This document shows, one piece after another, positions 61,227-63,795 of a DNA stretch of 63,795 bases. The notes beneath the pieces were generated by a model. It had not been told where the DNA came from, did no database searches, and saw nothing but the letters and a program-made list of their open reading frames with translations. The first letter of the stretch is position 1. Every line of letters starts with the position of its first letter. Made by a program: the position numbers and the translations under genes. This DNA is from Candidatus Thalassospirochaeta sargassi (GTDB lineage Bacteria > Spirochaetota > Spirochaetia > UBA9216), in assembly GCA_028532855.1 (NCBI GenBank), contig JAQQAL010000042.1, positions 1-63,795 on the forward strand, written 5' to 3'.

Positions 61227-61772
61227 TCATGATCCGGGGCCAGGAAGCCGGGTTTTCCTCACCATTCGGCTGATTGACTCACTGTCGTTCAGTCTATCTA
61301 TATCTCCAAGCGCAAACCATCCGCCGTCATGAGATTCATCACTAATCTCGAATCCATTCTCACTCTCCGCCTCAAATAAAAACCTGATATCAAAATGCGT
61401 ATGTGCTTCATTTCCCATTCTTTCAGGAAATAAATGAATATCAATATCAAAAATATCCTCATCAAGAAGCCTAATTTCATTTATCCCCGTTTCTTCCATG
61501 CATTCCCGTCGGGAAGCATCAACAACCTCTTCACCCTCCTCAAGATGCCCCCCTGGCTGAACCCAGAGATCAAGCTTGGCGTGATGAACAAGAAATGCCT
61601 TATCTCTACGGGGATTCACAAGCCATGCTGAACCTGTTAGGTGACCATGGGAATGCTGGACAGGCATTGACTCAGTCCTTGTAAGAAAAGATAGAATCAG
61701 AGAAACAGTCTCCTTCTCATCATGCTTTTCAGTATATCGCTCCAATAAATAGATTAATTGTGTTTTATTCAT
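61227..61772 (-). CDS. NUDIX hydrolase
   Basis: A 181-residue NUDIX protein. The Nudix box is clear: GHLEEGEEVVDASRRECMEE then TGI, which fits GX5EX7REUXEEXGU. The start chosen, ATG 61772 (MNKTQLIYLLERY), lies 8 nt inside the preceding gene. It hydrolyses a nucleoside diphosphate linked to another group X; substrate unknown. The N-terminal roughly 45 residues are helical, as in several housekeeping NUDIX proteins. Confidence 0.88.
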   Translation of the reverse strand: MNKTQLIYLLERYTEKHDEKETVSLILSFLTRTESMPVQHSHGHLTGSAWLVNPRRDKAFLVHHAKLDLWVQPGGHLEEGEEVVDASRRECMEETGINEIRLLDEDIFDIDIHLFPERMGNEAHTHFDIRFLFEAESENGFEISDESHDGGWFALGDIDRLNDSESISRMVRKTRLPGPGS

Positions 61773-62127
61773 ACTGCAACAGCTTTTCATAAACAAGGTC
61801 AGCAACATCCCTGCTGATTTCAGTGCTCATCCTCCTGAATTTTTCGGCAATAGGCCGGCTATCGAATAATCCGTCGGACATCAGCACGGGAGTCTGCTTC
61901 ATCATACCTGCGTGCTCTTCCCCGCTATCAACCCTGGCATGAAACCAGCCGGAAACCTGTTTCCATATGATGGAGTGCTCATCAACCCCTTTATTGTAAC
62001 TCAGTTCAAAGCCTATCAAAACCCCGCCACGCGATTCGTACCAAACGAAGAGATCGAAATAATCTCCGATGAAAATGCGTCTAAAACCAGTTTTTTCCTG
62101 ACTGGCATTTTTCAATTCCCGCAACAT
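61765..62127 (-). CDS. Conserved hypothetical protein
   Basis: A 120-residue protein, not recognised. It has an alpha/beta layout with FRRIFIGDYFDLFVWYESRG, GVLIGFELSYNKGV and a basic or aromatic middle (HSIIWKQVSGWFHARVDSGE), ending in a helix (ADLVYEKLLQYE). No catalytic motif or signal peptide. Translationally coupled to the NUDIX gene by an 8-nt overlap. The coding potential is good because the frame fits the neighbouring start. Confidence 0.65.
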   Translation of the reverse strand: MLRELKNASQEKTGFRRIFIGDYFDLFVWYESRGGVLIGFELSYNKGVDEHSIIWKQVSGWFHARVDSGEEHAGMMKQTPVLMSDGLFDSRPIAEKFRRMSTEISRDVADLVYEKLLQYE

Positions 62128-62284
62128 TTATAACCCCGCCGTTTTAATTGAATTTCTATCATCGATTATATTCATTCACAATAATTTTTCTATAAATAGA
62201 ATCTCAGGATGTACACAACTCTCCTCCCCCTTTTTATTATAATTCTAAGGAAGCAAGATAGCTAAGGACAAAATAAAAAATCGT

Positions 62285-63670
62285 TTGAAAAACAGTAATT
62301 CAAGGTTTAAAATGCAAATCATGAATGATAAGTATCAGCTGAGCTCTAACCAGTTAAAAAACAGAACTGTTTTTATAATCACAGTAATCGTCATTCTCAG
62401 TTTTTTTATCTTTTTTAATTTCATAGTACGTTATAATTCCATCAGACTTCTTTCTAATTTCTTATTAACCGCAGTAGCGCTGTTCGAGCTTCTCTATTTA
62501 ATTTTTAATAAAAAGGCTTTCTATTCTCATCATCTTGGAATCGGGGTATTTTTTCTGGCCCTGGTCTTACTGCCGATATTTGAGAATGATCATGGACAAA
62601 GACAGGCATGGTTAATATTAATTCCGTTTATTCTTGCAAATACACAAAATATTAATATAGCCAAAAGATTTATCTTTATTTGCGGAATTTTTATTTTAAT
62701 TGTAAATATATTACACTTCGGTATAAACAGTACTGCAACCCCTTTTATTATTGAGCAGATATCCCTATTCATCCTCGCCAGCCTGATTTCATTATTTTAT
62801 AAGAAAACGCAAATCAAATATGAAACGACTCTCACCAATCAAATCTATATAGATAATCTGACCGGATTTCCAAATCGGAACAAATTAATAAAAGACCTGA
62901 AGGAATTGAGTTCTACAGCGAATACGGCACTCATGATAATAGATATAGACGAATTTAAGGAAATCAATAATTTATATGGAGCCAGAATCGGTGATGCCGT
63001 TATTATACATTTCGGGAAAATTCTTTCTGATGTGGCAGCAGCATTCACTGAAAATCAGATTTATAGACTTCATTCCGATGAATATGCTGTTATACTGCCA
63101 GACGCGTCGCACACAGACTGCGATATATTTATCAGAGAATTTCTGGATTCTACCCGAAAAAATTGTATTGTAGACGGACATGAAATATCTGTGACCGCGA
63201 CAGCGGGAATAGCTATCGGATGTTGTCAATTAATTGAAAACGCCGACATAGCGTTTCAAAAAGCCAGAAAAGAGAATAAAAGTTTTGAGTACTTTGATCC
63301 CGGGCTAAAAACAACTGAACTCTATTCCAGGAATCAGGCAACACTTCTGAAAATAAGAAAAGCATTGAATACCGACAACATTATTCCGTATTTCCAGCCA
63401 ATTTACGATCTTAGAACGCATCAAATAACGAAGTATGAAACTCTTGTACGCATGATAAATAATAACAATGTGATATCTCCGATATCATTTCTTGAACTAT
63501 CTAAACGTTCAAAGAGCTATCCTCAAATTACCCAGAGAATGATAGTGAAATCTTTTGAGAAATTTGCGGATACTGACTATAGTTTCACACTTAATTTATG
63601 TAGTAAAGACATTTATAATCATAGAACGAAAGAAATTCTGTATTCAGAACTCAGTAATGGGCACCTCTAA
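62285..63670 (+). pseudogene. Truncated GGDEF-EAL membrane protein, cut by an IS element
   Basis: A membrane protein of up to 461 residues: a hydrophobic region with about six segments (30-170), a GGDEF domain with degenerate signature HSDEY at 263-267, and an EAL domain starting at IPYFQPIYDL with ETL for EAL. The EAL part breaks off after about 95 residues (TLNLCSKDIYNHR) before its second half, and the frame ends at a stop inside a likely IS end. The gene is much richer in A+T than the rest of the window. Probably non-functional or altered; an intact copy would have a full EAL domain. Confidence 0.75.
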
Positions 63671-63795
63671 AAACTAGGAGAATTTAATATATTTCTAAAA
63701 TCTGGTATGCTTTACTTACGGGAGGACAAGATGTCGAAGCAGAAAGGTTTTTTCACTGAAGATTTAAGATTATCAGAATTATCACAGCATGGTGA
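63658..63795 (+). mobile_element. Left end of an IS5-like insertion sequence (continues beyond window)
   Basis: Homology to the EAL protein ends near 63658, and the new sequence starts with GGCACCTCTAAAAACTAG, typical in style for an IS terminal repeat. A -10-like TATGCT and a Shine-Dalgarno sequence lead to the transposase start. The exact left end and target duplication cannot be fixed because the right end is outside. Confidence 0.65.
63731..63795 (+). CDS. IS5-like transposase, N-terminal fragment at window edge
   Basis: ATG 63731 follows GGGAGG with 5-nt spacing and opens MSKQKGFFTEDLRLSELSQH with GD at the window end. This resembles the N-terminus of IS5/IS1182-type transposases (FF-x-x-x-DR-L-x-x-LS-x-x-GD). 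Only about 21 codons are visible, so the family call is provisional. Confidence 0.65.
   Translation, partial: MSKQKGFFTEDLRLSELSQHG

Overview
The window looks like a chromosomal piece of a free-living spirochaete of the Spirochaetaceae type. The evidence is a FlaA flagellar-sheath protein gene, a FliG paralogue of the spirochaete FliG1 type, a short alanyl-tRNA synthetase without the usual C-terminal region, a lineage-restricted 'spiro-SPASM' protein, FapA/DUF342 and GerMN proteins, and several exported proteins recognisable only as spirochaete-like. All assignments come from reading the sequence; no searches were run.

Layout. 0-3 kb: the 3' end of an exported or outer-membrane protein gene, another exported protein and flaA. 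3-11 kb (minus strand): a tightly overlapping seven-gene operon with a spiro-SPASM protein, a GT2 glycosyltransferase, an SpsF-type cytidylyltransferase, a PseG-like/zinc-ribbon/methyltransferase fusion, an ATP-grasp enzyme, an N-acetylmuramoyl-L-alanine amidase and a GerMN protein. 11-19 kb: xseA-xseB, then a convergent minus-strand operon with ligA, a TylF-like methyltransferase, a very acidic SPOR protein and small exported proteins. 19-27 kb (plus strand): a polysaccharide locus (Wzz, LoaP/NusG-like antiterminator, CapD-like dehydratase, DegT aminotransferase) that runs directly into a three-subunit xanthine-dehydrogenase-like enzyme with a divergent molybdenum subunit. 27-39 kb: housekeeping genes (dnaE, yggT, recG, rsmD, hisZ-hisG-hisB, two TPR proteins, rlmN). 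39-47 kb: alaS, fapA-like, a 1-phosphofructokinase-like kinase, dtd, and a minus-strand trio of EAL-domain protein, FliG paralogue and a 72-residue protein whose spacing matches the MshEN c-di-GMP-binding motif.

47-57 kb is an accessory zone. It holds two NitT/TauT-type ABC transporters, the second headed by a TM1266-like regulator, and between and around them decayed genes (rhodanese, ATP-grasp, EamA/DMT, NlpC/P60) plus a tRNA-Phe with its own promoter and terminator. Two riboswitches stand out: a yybP-ykoY (Mn2+) element with an overlapping terminator before a CaCA-family cation antiporter, and a purine element of the guanine type before an NCS2 purine permease. 58.7-63.8 kb carries a VOC protein, a ferredoxin, a SLAC1/TehA-like channel (with a perfect CRP-type palindrome between the divergent genes), GyrI-like and NUDIX proteins, and an AT-rich GGDEF-EAL gene cut short where an IS5-like element begins at the right edge.

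The most interesting candidates are the EAL/FliG/MshEN-like operon (a possible c-di-GMP control module for the flagellar motor), the spiro-SPASM glycan operon (a SPASM protein without radical-SAM cysteines), and the divergent molybdenum hydroxylase embedded in a sugar-nucleotide operon behind a LoaP antiterminator.
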